A DNA stretch of 64,000 nt from the NCBI RefSeq assembly GCF_029945685.1, contig NZ_JAQSDA010000009.1:124001-188000 (forward strand), given 5' to 3'. This DNA is from Polaromonas sp. (GTDB lineage Bacteria; Pseudomonadota; Gammaproteobacteria; Burkholderiales; Burkholderiaceae_C). The notes beneath the pieces are model-generated. The model worked only from the letters and a program-made list of their open reading frames with translations. It was not told where the DNA came from and searched no databases. The stretch's first letter is position 1. Each line of letters opens with the position of its first letter. Positions 16,569 to 25,805 of this stretch are shown here, piece after piece. A program made the translations under genes and the position numbers.

Positions 16569-17210
16569 GTGGACAGCATCGGCAAGCGCGGCACACTTCG
16601 CGTTACTCCGACGCAACTGAAGGAACTGCGCTCGCTAAAGATCGCGGTTATCCATCCAGACGACGGTGATGGCCGTCTGCTAACACAGCAATTACAACGC
16701 ATTGGATGCCTAGTGCAGGCGTTCTGGCCACCTGTTAGATCACTGCCAGAGAATATTGACATTGCTTTTGTTGCAGTGCGCCCAGAGATCCTGGGCCTCC
16801 AGTTTGACTGGACAAATAGTGATGACGCGCCCACTGTTATTGCGGTGGTGAACTACGAAAATCCGACGATAGTGGAGGCAGTGCTCGCGCTCAGGGCGAC
16901 GGCCGTTCTTCCTTCGCCGATTAGGTCATTTGGATTGATGTCGACTCTCGTCGTAGCTCGCGAGTCGCATAAGGAAAATCGCTCGCTGTGTCGGCGATTG
17001 AACAAGATCGAGGCAAAGCTACTCGGTGCCCGACAAATCGCCGATGCAAAGGCGATTCTCATGAGGACTCACAGTTTGTCCGAGACCGAGGCTTACGACT
17101 CAATCCGGGACCAGGCGATGAGCCGGCGGGTGACAACCGAAGAAGTTGCGTCCGCCATCGTCAACGCCAGTGAAGTTCTCTCGCTTGGAACGAAGAAAGT
17201 CGATAGGTAA
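16569..17210 (+). CDS. amiR: AmiR-like transcription antiterminator with ANTAR RNA-binding domain
   Basis: 213 residues. Residues about 20-130 form a receiver-like domain that lacks a clear phospho-acceptor arrangement (IAVIHPDDGDG), as in AmiR. Residues about 135-150 look coiled-coil, and about 150-200 form a three-helix ANTAR domain (AKAILMRTHSLSETEAYDSI, then the MSRRVTTEEVASAIV helices). AmiR binds nascent RNA and prevents termination once AmiC releases it. The three hairpin-plus-terminator leaders at 4283, 5335 and 6913 are the obvious targets. GTG start at 16569. Confidence 0.88.
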   Translation: MDSIGKRGTLRVTPTQLKELRSLKIAVIHPDDGDGRLLTQQLQRIGCLVQAFWPPVRSLPENIDIAFVAVRPEILGLQFDWTNSDDAPTVIAVVNYENPTIVEAVLALRATAVLPSPIRSFGLMSTLVVARESHKENRSLCRRLNKIEAKLLGARQIADAKAILMRTHSLSETEAYDSIRDQAMSRRVTTEEVASAIVNASEVLSLGTKKVDR

Positions 17211-17291
17211 CTGTGGACCGTAGTCGCTCAAATTTGGCTAATGGATGTCATTGAAGCGGCATTTAACGCCACCACTACAGAGGAGAATATT

Positions 17292-17378
17292 TTGACTTAT
17301 TTTGATGTTAATGCAGCTGTCACGGGCTCAAGCTTCACTTATCCCTCAAGTCGCTCGCACAAAACTGGTTACCTGTAA
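17292..17378 (+). pseudogene. Possible truncated gene start at the cargo/backbone junction
   Basis: A 28-codon frame starts at TTG 17292 with AGAGGAGAA just upstream, beginning (M)TYFDVNAAVTGSSF. It stops inside the palindrome in front of traR. The good ribosome-binding site suggests the 5' end of a gene that was cut off where cargo meets the ICE backbone, but it may be chance. No family is recognised. Confidence 0.25.
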
Positions 17379-17383
17379 CCAGT
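17364..17383. promoter_or_regulatory. Perfect inverted repeat before traR, candidate LysR-type operator
   Basis: ACTGGTTAC-CT-GTAACCAGT: 9-bp perfect arms with a 2-base centre, ending 9 bp before the GTG of the LysR-type gene. LysR-family regulators usually bind imperfect dyads near their own promoter. The position so close to the start suggests autorepression. Confidence 0.5.
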
Positions 17384-17392
17384 AAGACCCCG

Positions 17393-18280
17393 GTGATTGA
17401 ACTACGGCACTTGCGTTACTTCGTCGCTGTCGCAGAGGAGCTGAATTTCCGTCGTGCCGCCGAACGCATTCATATCGATCAAACCCCGCTATCGAGGACG
17501 ATTCGCGATCTTGAGGATCGTCTGGGCGTGCGATTGTTCGTTCGCTCCCCGCGTAAGTTGCACCTGACGCCAGCCGGTCTGCGCCTGCTCAAGGAAGTAC
17601 GGAAACTCTTCATCCGTGTCGAGCGCACCTATCGCGCCGTACGAGAGACGGATGCCCGCTTCCGCGCGCCGCTGCGTATCGGCGTTGCAGACGGCATCGC
17701 TCAGCCGAAACTAACTCAATGTTTAGTCAACTGGCGCAAGGTGGCGCCCGAGATCCCTCTGGAACTCACAGAGATGCGCGCTCTGGAGTTGGCCGAAGCA
17801 TTGCAGCGCGAAGAACTGGATGCAGGATTGTCCTTCGGCGTGCCGGAGGACGACGCGATCACTCAGCAGGAAGCGTGGAGCTACCCGGCAATGGCACTGT
17901 TGCCGCTCGGGCATGAACTGGCATCGCGACCAGCGCTTACTCTCGCGGAGCTGCTTGCCTTCCCGTTGCTGTCCTGCCATTCCGACCGACTGCCGGGCCT
18001 TTTGGAGCAGATCCGAACCATCGTGCAGCGCCATACGACGACGCCCACGTTCGCAGGCGAAGCCCGTACACTGAGCGGCTACTTCACGCGCATTGCTACC
18101 GGCATGGGCGTGGGTGTGACGGACGCAGGCCACGTAGCCGCGCTGTGCCGCTCGGATGTCGTGACCATACCGCTGCACGAAGACGAGCGCATCATCACAT
18201 TCGTGCTGCACAAGCACCAACGCTTCGGTTTGCCAGAAGTGTTGCAACGTTTTGTTGCGCACACCAAAACTTTGCATTAA
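17393..18280 (+). CDS. traR: LysR-type regulator TraR of the ICE transfer genes
   Basis: 295 residues. The N-terminal winged helix-turn-helix is typical of LysR proteins (ELRHLRYFVAVAEELNFRRA through LEDRLGVRLFVR), followed by a substrate-binding-like effector domain (from about residue 90). In Tn4371-family ICEs a LysR-type gene sits between the relaxase and traG, where it is thought to control transfer genes. GTG start at 17393, the usual N-terminus for the family. The inverted repeat directly upstream may be its operator. The inducer is unknown. Confidence 0.8.
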   Translation: MIELRHLRYFVAVAEELNFRRAAERIHIDQTPLSRTIRDLEDRLGVRLFVRSPRKLHLTPAGLRLLKEVRKLFIRVERTYRAVRETDARFRAPLRIGVADGIAQPKLTQCLVNWRKVAPEIPLELTEMRALELAEALQREELDAGLSFGVPEDDAITQQEAWSYPAMALLPLGHELASRPALTLAELLAFPLLSCHSDRLPGLLEQIRTIVQRHTTTPTFAGEARTLSGYFTRIATGMGVGVTDAGHVAALCRSDVVTIPLHEDERIITFVLHKHQRFGLPEVLQRFVAHTKTLH

Positions 18281-18554
18281 TCGTTACAGCTCTCGCTCCT
18301 GTAGCGCGCCGCATGGCGTGATCGGCCTTGGACAATTCGCGCATTTTCCTTAATGCTGCTACTTGCTGACGACTTAAACGCATTGAAGGCGTGACTTCGT
18401 CTTTCGAGGCCGGCTCCTTCCGCCAGCTTACGCCACAACCCCCTCCACCGCGCTCCTACGGGTGTGCGGCTTGGCGACTCGATTCCAAACTTAGACATGC
18501 GGTGCCACTGCGGCACATGTGCGCTGGAACCAAGACGATAAGGAGTAGTGAGTC
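18281..18554. other. Intergenic region between traR and traG
   Basis: About 270 bp with no convincing gene. It probably holds the promoter of the traG-trb operon, which a TraR-type regulator would be expected to control. AAGGAG lies 13 bp before the traG ATG. Confidence 0.4.
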
Positions 18555-20558
18555 ATGCCAACCCGTGGTGCGACCGGCATTTTGTTCGGACAGATTGTTG
18601 TGGTGTTGGGCGTCGCTATCGGCGGCGTCTGGGCGGGCACGCAATGGACCGCGCATGCGCTGGGTCACCAGACGCGGCTCGGGCTGCCGTGGTTTGCGTT
18701 GTCCGGCGCGCCGGTCTACGAGCCCTGGAAACTGTTCGAGTGGTGGTACTTCTACGGCGCCTACGCACCCAAGATCTTTGAGCTCGGCGGCATCATCGCT
18801 GCTTCGAGCGGGATGCTCGCCACCGGCGCGGCCATCGGCATGGCGGTGTGGCGTTCGCGATCAGCCAAGCAGGTCACGACCTATGGTTCCGCTCGATGGG
18901 CCGAGCGTGAGGAGATCGTCGAAGCTGGCCTGACCCGGCCTGCCGGCGTGTTCCTTGGCAAGACCGCCCACAAAGACGTCAACTACCTCCGCCACGAAGG
19001 CCCGGAGCACGTTATGGCATTTGCCCCTACCCGCTCAGGCAAAGGTGTGGGCTTAGTCGTGCCTTCGCTGCTGTCCTGGCCGGGGTCCGCGGTGATCCAC
19101 GACATCAAGGGCGAGAACTGGAGCATCACATCGGGATGGCGTGCACGGTTTTCGCATTGCTTGCTTTTCAACCCGACCGATGCGAAGTCGGCAGCCTATA
19201 ACCCACTGCTCGAAGTGCGGCGCGGCATGCACGAGGTGCGCGACGTACAAAACATCGCCGACATCCTGGTCGATCCAGAAGGAGCGCTGGAACGGCGCAA
19301 CCATTGGGAGAAAACCAGCCATGCATTGCTGGTTGGCGTCATCCTGCACGTGCTGTACGCGGGCGAGGATAAGACGCTGCGCGGTGTGGCCAACTTCCTG
19401 TCCGATCCGACCAGTCCGTTCGAAGTGACGCTGCACCGGATGATGACCACTGGCCATCTCGGCGAAGAAGTCCATCCCGTCGTCGCTTCCGCAGCACGTG
19501 AGGTGCTCAACAAAAGCGACAACGAGCGTTCGGGTGTGCTGTCTACCGCCATGAGCTTTCTCGGCCTGTACCGCGATCCCACGGTGGCAGAAGTCACCTC
19601 GCGCTGCGACTGGCGGATCGCCGACCTGATCTCGGGCGCGCATCCGGTCTCGCTCTATCTGGTTGTGCCACCCTCGGACATCAGCCGCACCAAGCCGCTG
19701 ATCCGTTTAATCCTTAACCAGGTTGGCCGGCGCCTGACCGAATCGCTGGATGGCTCGGACGGCATCGCGCGCAAGCACAAGCTGCTCTTGATGCTGGACG
19801 AGTTCCCGGCGCTGGGCCGGCTCGACTTTTTCGAGAGCGCCCTCGCCTTCATGGCCGGCTACGGCCTGCGTGCCTTCCTGATCGCGCAGTCGCTCAACCA
19901 GATCGACAAGGCCTACGGCCAGAACCATTCGATTCTGGACAACTGCCATGTGCGTATCGCGTTCGCGACAAACGACGAGCGCACGGCCAAGCGCATCTCC
20001 GAGGCACTCGGGACGGCCACCGAGTTGCGCGCCCAGCGCAACTACGCTGGCCATCGGCTCGCGCCGTGGCTCGGCCACCTAATGGTGTCACGCCAGGAGA
20101 CGGCCAGGCCGCTGCTGACACCGGGCGAAGTGATGCAACTGCCGCCCGACGATGCCGTGGTGATGGTGTCGGGCCATCCGCCCATCAAGGCCAAGAAGCT
20201 GCGCTACTACCAGGATCGGAACTTCACCCCGCGCGTCCTCCCTGCACCTGCACTGACTGCGGGCATCTACGCAGACCGACCTGCTGCACGGCCTGACGAC
20301 TGGAGTGGACTGCCACCCATGGCAGCTCTGCCGGCTTCGTCTGTCGTTGACGTCGGCGGCCTCGCCGACGAGGGTGGTCACCAACTCAAGCCCGAGTTGG
20401 ATCTCGCTGCCGATGCACCAACGCTTCCAGACGCCGATGGCCTGTTGGTGCTCGATGACGAAGACGACGCGCCGCTGCGTCCGCAGGACGTAGACCGGCA
20501 ACTGATGCGCACCGCGCGTCTGGCCGCACTGGACCCTGACGACGGGATCGCACTATGA
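18555..20558 (+). CDS. traG: TraG/VirD4-type coupling protein
   Basis: 667 residues. Two N-terminal membrane segments (about 8-30 and 75-98) precede the cytoplasmic ATPase. Walker A is APTRSGKG (about 157-164) and Walker B lies in LLLMLDEFPALGRL, followed by FLIAQSLNQI. It is the hexameric pump that hands the relaxase-DNA complex to the type IV secretion channel. The C-terminal tail is acidic (LDDEDDAPL). It overlaps the next gene by 4 bp and starts the long co-directional transfer operon. Confidence 0.93.
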   Translation: MPTRGATGILFGQIVVVLGVAIGGVWAGTQWTAHALGHQTRLGLPWFALSGAPVYEPWKLFEWWYFYGAYAPKIFELGGIIAASSGMLATGAAIGMAVWRSRSAKQVTTYGSARWAEREEIVEAGLTRPAGVFLGKTAHKDVNYLRHEGPEHVMAFAPTRSGKGVGLVVPSLLSWPGSAVIHDIKGENWSITSGWRARFSHCLLFNPTDAKSAAYNPLLEVRRGMHEVRDVQNIADILVDPEGALERRNHWEKTSHALLVGVILHVLYAGEDKTLRGVANFLSDPTSPFEVTLHRMMTTGHLGEEVHPVVASAAREVLNKSDNERSGVLSTAMSFLGLYRDPTVAEVTSRCDWRIADLISGAHPVSLYLVVPPSDISRTKPLIRLILNQVGRRLTESLDGSDGIARKHKLLLMLDEFPALGRLDFFESALAFMAGYGLRAFLIAQSLNQIDKAYGQNHSILDNCHVRIAFATNDERTAKRISEALGTATELRAQRNYAGHRLAPWLGHLMVSRQETARPLLTPGEVMQLPPDDAVVMVSGHPPIKAKKLRYYQDRNFTPRVLPAPALTAGIYADRPAARPDDWSGLPPMAALPASSVVDVGGLADEGGHQLKPELDLAADAPTLPDADGLLVLDDEDDAPLRPQDVDRQLMRTARLAALDPDDGIAL

Positions 20559-21022
20559 CCCGTGCCCGCCTGAACATCTTCATTGAGCCGGAACACGCCA
20601 AGCGCTTGGACCAGGTTGCGGCGCACAAGGGTGTGTCGAAGTCCGCCGTGATCGCTGCCGCGCTGGCCTCGTTCCTCTCGCCCGATGGGGAAGACCAGCG
20701 CGAGGCGGCCATCGCCAAACGCCTGGACCGGCTCTCGCGCCAGTTCGACCGTCTGGAGCGTGACCAGAACGTGTTGATCGAGACGGTGGCGCTCTACGTC
20801 CGCTACTTCCTGACGGTCTCGATCCCCGTGCCCGAGGGCCAGCAAGACGCGGCGCGCGCACAGGGCCGCGCCCGCTATATGCAGTTCATCGAGCAGCTCT
20901 CGCGCCACATCCAGCGCGGCCGCAGTCTGGTGCGGGAAGTCCATGAGGACATCGGACCTGCAGAAGCTGCCCAAGGGGATTCTGGCACCGAATCTCAGGA
21001 GGTTCCTGGTGAAAATGCCTGA
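20555..21022 (+). CDS. CopG-family ribbon-helix-helix protein of the transfer operon
   Basis: 155 residues. The N-terminus (TRARLNIFIEPEHAKRLDQV, then VSKSAVIAAALASFL) is a clear ribbon-helix-helix DNA-binding motif. The C-terminal half is a predicted coiled coil and helix containing a short hydrophobic stretch (ALYVRYFLTVSIPV). Genes of this kind sit between traG and trbB in Tn4371-like ICEs. It may autoregulate the operon or act as an accessory protein at oriT. It overlaps both neighbours. Confidence 0.8.
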   Translation: MTRARLNIFIEPEHAKRLDQVAAHKGVSKSAVIAAALASFLSPDGEDQREAAIAKRLDRLSRQFDRLERDQNVLIETVALYVRYFLTVSIPVPEGQQDAARAQGRARYMQFIEQLSRHIQRGRSLVREVHEDIGPAEAAQGDSGTESQEVPGENA

Positions 21023-22025
21023 GCCGAACGGCGTAGACACCTCGCTGGAGCGACGCATTCGCATGCTGCGCACGGCCATGGGGCCAGAAATCGTGGCAGC
21101 GCTCGAAGACCCCGAGGTCGTCGAAGTGTTGCTGAACCCGGACGGCTCGCTCTGGTTGGACCGCCTGGGCACAGGCCGCGAAACCACCGGCGCGGCGCTG
21201 CCGCCGGCCGTGGCCGAACGAATCATCCGGCTGGTGGCCGCGCACGTGCGCACCGAGGTGCATGCGGGCGCACCGATCCTGTCGGCAGAGTTGCCCGAAA
21301 CCGGAGAACGCTTCTTGGGCGTGTTGCCGCCCGTCGTGCGCGCACCGTCCTTTGCGATCCGCAAACGAGCGCTGCGCATCATGACGCTGGCGCACTACGT
21401 GGCCGACGGCGTGATGACCGAGGAACAGGCGGCGTTCCTGCGTCGTGCCGTGCGAGAGCGTCTGAACATCGTCGTGGCGGGCGGCACCAGCACGGGTAAG
21501 ACCACGCTCGCCAATGCCTTGCTGGACGAAATCGCGGAGACGCGTGACCGGGTGCTGATCCTCGAAGACACGGTGGAGCTGCAGTGCCGCTCCGACGACC
21601 ACGTGGGCATGCGCACCGAGCCGGGTGTGAGCACCATGGCCGACCTGGTGCGCGCCACCTTGCGGCTGCGTCCGGACCGCATCGTCGTCGGCGAGGTGCG
21701 CGGCTCCGAGGCACTCGACCTGCTCAAGGCCTGGGGCACCGGACATCCTGGGGGCATCGCAACCGTACATGCCGGTTCGGCTCATGGCGCGCTCACACGG
21801 CTGGAGCAACTGGTGCAGGAGGTCAGCGTGACCGTGCCGCGCGCCCTGATCGCTGAGGCGGTCAACGTCATCGTTTTCATCGCCGGCCGCGGCCGGGCGC
21901 GTCGCGTGCGCGAGATCGCACGCGTCGTCGGCCATGACAGCCACGGCTACCAGCTCGATACCGAGCTGTCTTCCTTCCCGTCTCTTCCTCCGTCCAACCC
22001 TTCCTCCACAGGAGATCCCTCATGA
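21015..22025 (+). CDS. trbB: TrbB, VirB11-type secretion ATPase
   Basis: 336 residues from ATG 21015, preceded by AGGAGG 12 bases upstream; the frame is open 72 bases further upstream within the copG-like gene. Walker A is GGTSTGKTT (about 156-164), the Asp box includes ILEDTVELQC, and Walker B is RIVVGEVRG with the His box TGHPGGIATVHAGS. It energises assembly of the Trb type IV secretion machine at the cytoplasmic face. The last 15 residues are proline/serine-rich, and the stop overlaps trbC. Confidence 0.93.
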   Translation: MPEPNGVDTSLERRIRMLRTAMGPEIVAALEDPEVVEVLLNPDGSLWLDRLGTGRETTGAALPPAVAERIIRLVAAHVRTEVHAGAPILSAELPETGERFLGVLPPVVRAPSFAIRKRALRIMTLAHYVADGVMTEEQAAFLRRAVRERLNIVVAGGTSTGKTTLANALLDEIAETRDRVLILEDTVELQCRSDDHVGMRTEPGVSTMADLVRATLRLRPDRIVVGEVRGSEALDLLKAWGTGHPGGIATVHAGSAHGALTRLEQLVQEVSVTVPRALIAEAVNVIVFIAGRGRARRVREIARVVGHDSHGYQLDTELSSFPSLPPSNPSSTGDPS

Positions 22026-22354
22026 AGACTGCACGCATTCCCGTAAAACCGCTTCTGCACATTGCCGCGACGGCTGCACTGCTGCTGGCCGTGGCGCTGC
22101 CCGCGCAAGCGGCCGGCTCGAACATGCCCTGGGAGGCGCCGTTGCAATCGGTGCTCGAATCCATCCAGGGGCCGGTGGCACGGATCATCGCGGTGATCGT
22201 CATTATCTCGACGGGTCTGGCGCTGGCCTTTGGCGACACCAGCGGTGGCTTTCGCAAGCTGATCCAGATCGTGTTTGGTCTGTCGATCGCGTTTGCGGCG
22301 TCCAGCTTCTTCCTGACCTTCTTCAGCTTCACGGGTGGGGCGGTGCTGGCATGA
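22022..22354 (+). CDS. trbC: TrbC, pilin subunit (VirB2-like)
   Basis: 110 residues with a long signal region (about 10-35, ending near QAAGS) and two hydrophobic helices (VARIIAVIVIISTGLALAF and the C-terminal FGLSIAFAASSFFLTFFSF). This is the classic VirB2/TrbC layout. Prepilin processing and cyclisation would need TraF, encoded at 1151. It overlaps both trbB and trbD. Confidence 0.88.
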   Translation: MKTARIPVKPLLHIAATAALLLAVALPAQAAGSNMPWEAPLQSVLESIQGPVARIIAVIVIISTGLALAFGDTSGGFRKLIQIVFGLSIAFAASSFFLTFFSFTGGAVLA

Positions 22355-22623
22355 GCACCGCTACGGGAAACCTGGTCGGCTTTGAAGTGCCGCTACACCG
22401 GTCCCTGACCGAACCCATCCTGCTGGGCGGTGCCCCGCGCACGGTGGCGATTGCCAACGGCACGCTTTCCGCTGCCGTCGGCTTGGGCCTGCAGCTCTGG
22501 CTGCCCGGCCTCGTGTTGTGGATCGTCGGGCACTCGCTGGCTGTCTGGGGTGCACGCTTGGACCCGCAGTTCATGCAGGTCTTCGCGCGCCACATCAAGC
22601 ACCGGCAGTTGCTGGACGTGTGA
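22351..22623 (+). CDS. trbD: TrbD, VirB3-like inner-membrane protein
   Basis: 90 residues starting at ATG 22351 inside the trbC stop. FEVPLHRSLTEPILLGGAPR is the standard TrbD N-terminus and two hydrophobic segments follow (about 32-65). VirB3/TrbD proteins anchor the secretion ATPase TrbE/VirB4, whose gene follows after 7 bp. Confidence 0.9.
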   Translation: MSTATGNLVGFEVPLHRSLTEPILLGGAPRTVAIANGTLSAAVGLGLQLWLPGLVLWIVGHSLAVWGARLDPQFMQVFARHIKHRQLLDV

Positions 22624-22630
22624 GGTCTCG

Positions 22631-25069
22631 ATGCTAAATCTCACCGAATACCGCAAGCGCCCCGCGTTGCTGGCCGACTGGCTGCCGTGGGCCGGATTGG
22701 TGGCGCCAGGCGTCGTGCTCAACAAGGATGGCTCGTTTCAGCGCACGGCGCGGTTCCGCGGGCCGGATCTGGACAGTGCGACGCAGGGCGAACTCGTCGC
22801 CACGTCGGCGCGCCTCAACAACGCGCTGCGGCGTCTGGGCTCCGGCTGGGCCTTGTTCGTGGACGCCGAGCGCCGTGAAGCTGCTGGCTATCCAGAATCG
22901 GTTTTCCCGGAGCCGCTGTCCTGGCTGGTCGATGAAGAACGCCGCGCCGCGTTCGAAGAGGACGCCAGTCACTTCGAGAGCAGCTACCACCTGACGTTGC
23001 TGTACTTGCCGCCCGAGGAATCGACGGCCCGTGCCGCCAGGCTGCTGTACGAGAACAAGCGCACCGAGGGTGTGGACTGGCGCGAACGGCTTGACGCGTT
23101 CGTCTCCGAGACCGAACGCCTCTTCGGCTTGCTCGAAGGCGTGATGCCGGAGGCATCGTGGCTCGGCGACACGCAGACCCTCACCTACCTGCATGGCTGC
23201 GTGTCCACGCGCCGACATGCGGTCGCCATGCCCGAAGTGGCGATGCATCTGGACGCGCTGCTGGCCGACCAACCATTGGTGGGCGGCTTGGCGCCGATGT
23301 TGGGGAATCAGCATCTGCGGGTGCTCTCGGTGCGCGGGTTTCCGGCATCGACCTGGCCGGGGTTGCTGGATGACCTGAACCGTCTGGGCTTTGCCTATCG
23401 CTGGAGCACGCGCTTCCTGTGCCTGGACAAGTCCGAGGCGGAGAAAGAACTGCGCCGGCTGCGCCGCCAGTGGTTCGCCAAGCGCAAGAACATCGTCGCG
23501 TTGCTGCGCGAGACCATCTTCCAGCAGGAGAGCTTGCTGGTGGACTCGGATGCGTCCAACAAGGCATCGGACGCCGACGCGGCGCTGCAGGAGCTGGGCG
23601 GCGACCAGGTGGCCTTCGGCTACGTCACAGCCACAGTGACCGTACTCGACGCCGACGCGACCGCAGCCGACGAAAAGTTGCGGGCGGTGGAACGGGCGAT
23701 CCAGGGACGGGGCTTCGTGACCATTCCCGAAACCCTGAATGCGGTTGACGCCTGGCTGTCCTCGCTGCCCGGCCATGCCTACGCCAACGTCCGCCAACCT
23801 ATCGTCTCAACGCTGAACCTGGCGCACATGATGCCGGTGTCGGCCGTGTGGGCTGGGCCGGAGCGCAATGCACATCTCGACGGCCCGCCCTTGATCGTCA
23901 CCCGCACCGACGGTGCCACGCCGTTCCGGTTGGTCACGCACATCGGCGACGTGGGTCACACCCTGATCGTCGGGCCGACCGGCATGGGCAAGTCGGTGCT
24001 GCTCGCCACGCTGGCGATGCAGTTCCGCCGCTACCCGGGCTCGCGGATCTTCGCCTTCGACATGGGGCGCTCGATGCGAGCCACCATCCTCGGGCTTGGC
24101 GGCGAGCACTACGACCTCGGAACCGACGGCGCCATTGCGTTCCAACCGCTGGCGCGCATCGACCAGGACGGCTACCGCACCTGGGCGGCCGAGTGGATCG
24201 AAGGGCGCTTGATTCAGGAAGGCGTCGCCGTAGGCCCACCCGAGAAGGATGCCGTCTGGTCTGCGCTCAACAGCTTGGCCAGCGCACCGGTGGAACAGCG
24301 AACCATGACAGGGCTGTCGGTGCTGCTGCAGTCCAATGCACTACGGCAAGCCCTGAAGCCTTACGTGCTAGGCGGCGCCCAGGGAAAGCTGCTCGATGCC
24401 GATTCGGACCGGCTCGGCGCCGCAGCCGTGCAGGGCTTCGAGATGGAAGAGCTGATGCACAGCAAGGCGGCCGTGCTGGCGGTGCTGGGCTACCTGTTCG
24501 CTCGCTTCGACGAGCGCTTCGACGGTGCGCCGACGTTGCTGATCCTCGATGAGGCCTGGCTGTTCCTGGACGACCCCGTATTCGCTTCGCGCATCCGTCA
24601 ATGGCTCAAGACTCTGCGCAAGAAGAACGTCTCCGTGATCTTCGCGACACAGTCGCTTGCGGACATCAAGGACTCGACCATTGCGCCGGCCATCGTGGAG
24701 AGCTGCGCGAGCCGCATCTTCCTGCCGAATCCGCAGGCGACCGAGCCGCAGATCCGGTCGATCTACGAAGGCTTCGGTCTCAACGGCCGGCAGATCGAGA
24801 TCGTCGCGACCGCACAGCCCAAGCGGGACTACTACTACCAGTCGCGGCTGGGCAACCGTGTCTTCGACCTTGGGCTTGGGCCGGTGGCGCTGGCTTTCGC
24901 TGGTGCCTCCACACCCGAAGACCAACGGGCCCTGGACGCAGTGTCCGCTGGCACCGCCTCCCCGGACTTCGCCGCGGCCTGGCTGCGTAGTCGCGGCCTC
25001 GACTGGGCCGCCAACCTCATCCCGTCGTTTCCGTCCTTTCCCCTATCACCTCAGGAGAACTCACCATGA
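22631..25069 (+). CDS. trbE: TrbE, VirB4-type secretion ATPase
   Basis: 812 residues, starting at ATG 22631 (MLNLTEYRKRPALLADWLPW, the usual TrbE N-terminus). Walker A is VGPTGMGKS (about 447-455) and Walker B lies in LLILDEAWLFLDD. VirB4/TrbE ATPases drive pilus assembly and substrate transfer. The frame is open for 200 bases upstream, but that part lies over trbD. The stop overlaps the trbJ start by 4 bp. Confidence 0.93.
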   Translation: MLNLTEYRKRPALLADWLPWAGLVAPGVVLNKDGSFQRTARFRGPDLDSATQGELVATSARLNNALRRLGSGWALFVDAERREAAGYPESVFPEPLSWLVDEERRAAFEEDASHFESSYHLTLLYLPPEESTARAARLLYENKRTEGVDWRERLDAFVSETERLFGLLEGVMPEASWLGDTQTLTYLHGCVSTRRHAVAMPEVAMHLDALLADQPLVGGLAPMLGNQHLRVLSVRGFPASTWPGLLDDLNRLGFAYRWSTRFLCLDKSEAEKELRRLRRQWFAKRKNIVALLRETIFQQESLLVDSDASNKASDADAALQELGGDQVAFGYVTATVTVLDADATAADEKLRAVERAIQGRGFVTIPETLNAVDAWLSSLPGHAYANVRQPIVSTLNLAHMMPVSAVWAGPERNAHLDGPPLIVTRTDGATPFRLVTHIGDVGHTLIVGPTGMGKSVLLATLAMQFRRYPGSRIFAFDMGRSMRATILGLGGEHYDLGTDGAIAFQPLARIDQDGYRTWAAEWIEGRLIQEGVAVGPPEKDAVWSALNSLASAPVEQRTMTGLSVLLQSNALRQALKPYVLGGAQGKLLDADSDRLGAAAVQGFEMEELMHSKAAVLAVLGYLFARFDERFDGAPTLLILDEAWLFLDDPVFASRIRQWLKTLRKKNVSVIFATQSLADIKDSTIAPAIVESCASRIFLPNPQATEPQIRSIYEGFGLNGRQIEIVATAQPKRDYYYQSRLGNRVFDLGLGPVALAFAGASTPEDQRALDAVSAGTASPDFAAAWLRSRGLDWAANLIPSFPSFPLSPQENSP

Positions 25070-25794
25070 AGAAACACCTACTCGCCGCCGCTGCGGCGTC
25101 GCTTATGGCGCTTGTGCCCGTCGCGCATGCGCAATGGGTCGTGATCGACCCGACGAATCTGGCGCAGAACATCATGACCGCCGCCAACACCCTTGAGCAG
25201 ATCAACAACCAGATCAAGCAATTGCAGAACCAGGCGCAGTCGCTGATGAACCAGGCGCGCAATCTAGCCAGCCTGGATTTCAGCGCACTCAATGAGCTGC
25301 GCGCTACCCTGTCGGCCACGAATCAGCTGATCCAACAAGGCCAGGGCCTTGCTTTCAACGTTGCGCAGATGGAGACGGATTTCCGTCGGCTGTACCCCGA
25401 GTCGTATTCGGCTTCGATCTCTGGCACGCAGATGGCGACCGATGCGCGCACGCGCTGGGCCCATTCGCTCGAAGCACTGCGCACCGCGACCAAGGTGCAG
25501 TCGCAAGCGGTGCAGAACTTCACATCGGACGAGCGGACCTTGACGGACTTGGTGAACCGCAGCCAGTCCGCCACTGGCGCATTGCAAGCGATGCAGGCGA
25601 CTAACCAACTGCTGGCCTTGCAGTCGCGCCAGGCCATGCAGGCCCAGCAACTGCAGATCACGCAGGACCGTGCCGCGGCGTTGGAGCAAGCGCGGCAGGT
25701 GGCGGTGCAGGAGCGTGCGCGCGAAGTGCGTCGGCGCTTCCAGGGCGACGGCACGCCGTACACGCCCCACACGGTCAACTTTTACGGCAACTGA
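25066..25794 (+). CDS. trbJ: TrbJ, VirB5-like minor pilus protein
   Basis: 242 residues with a signal peptide (cleavage likely after AHAQ, about residue 23). The mature part is almost wholly helical and glutamine-rich, with coiled-coil stretches (LEQINNQIKQLQNQAQ and similar). That is typical of TrbJ/VirB5 proteins, which sit at the pilus tip. Gene order trbE-trbJ-trbK-trbL is canonical. Confidence 0.9.
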   Translation: MKKHLLAAAAASLMALVPVAHAQWVVIDPTNLAQNIMTAANTLEQINNQIKQLQNQAQSLMNQARNLASLDFSALNELRATLSATNQLIQQGQGLAFNVAQMETDFRRLYPESYSASISGTQMATDARTRWAHSLEALRTATKVQSQAVQNFTSDERTLTDLVNRSQSATGALQAMQATNQLLALQSRQAMQAQQLQITQDRAAALEQARQVAVQERAREVRRRFQGDGTPYTPHTVNFYGN

Positions 25795-25805
25795 GGGGAG
25801 GGCGC

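Noticed and set aside
22430..22630. Upstream extension of trbE
   Set aside because: It lies across trbD in another frame. The standard TrbE N-terminus starts at 22631.
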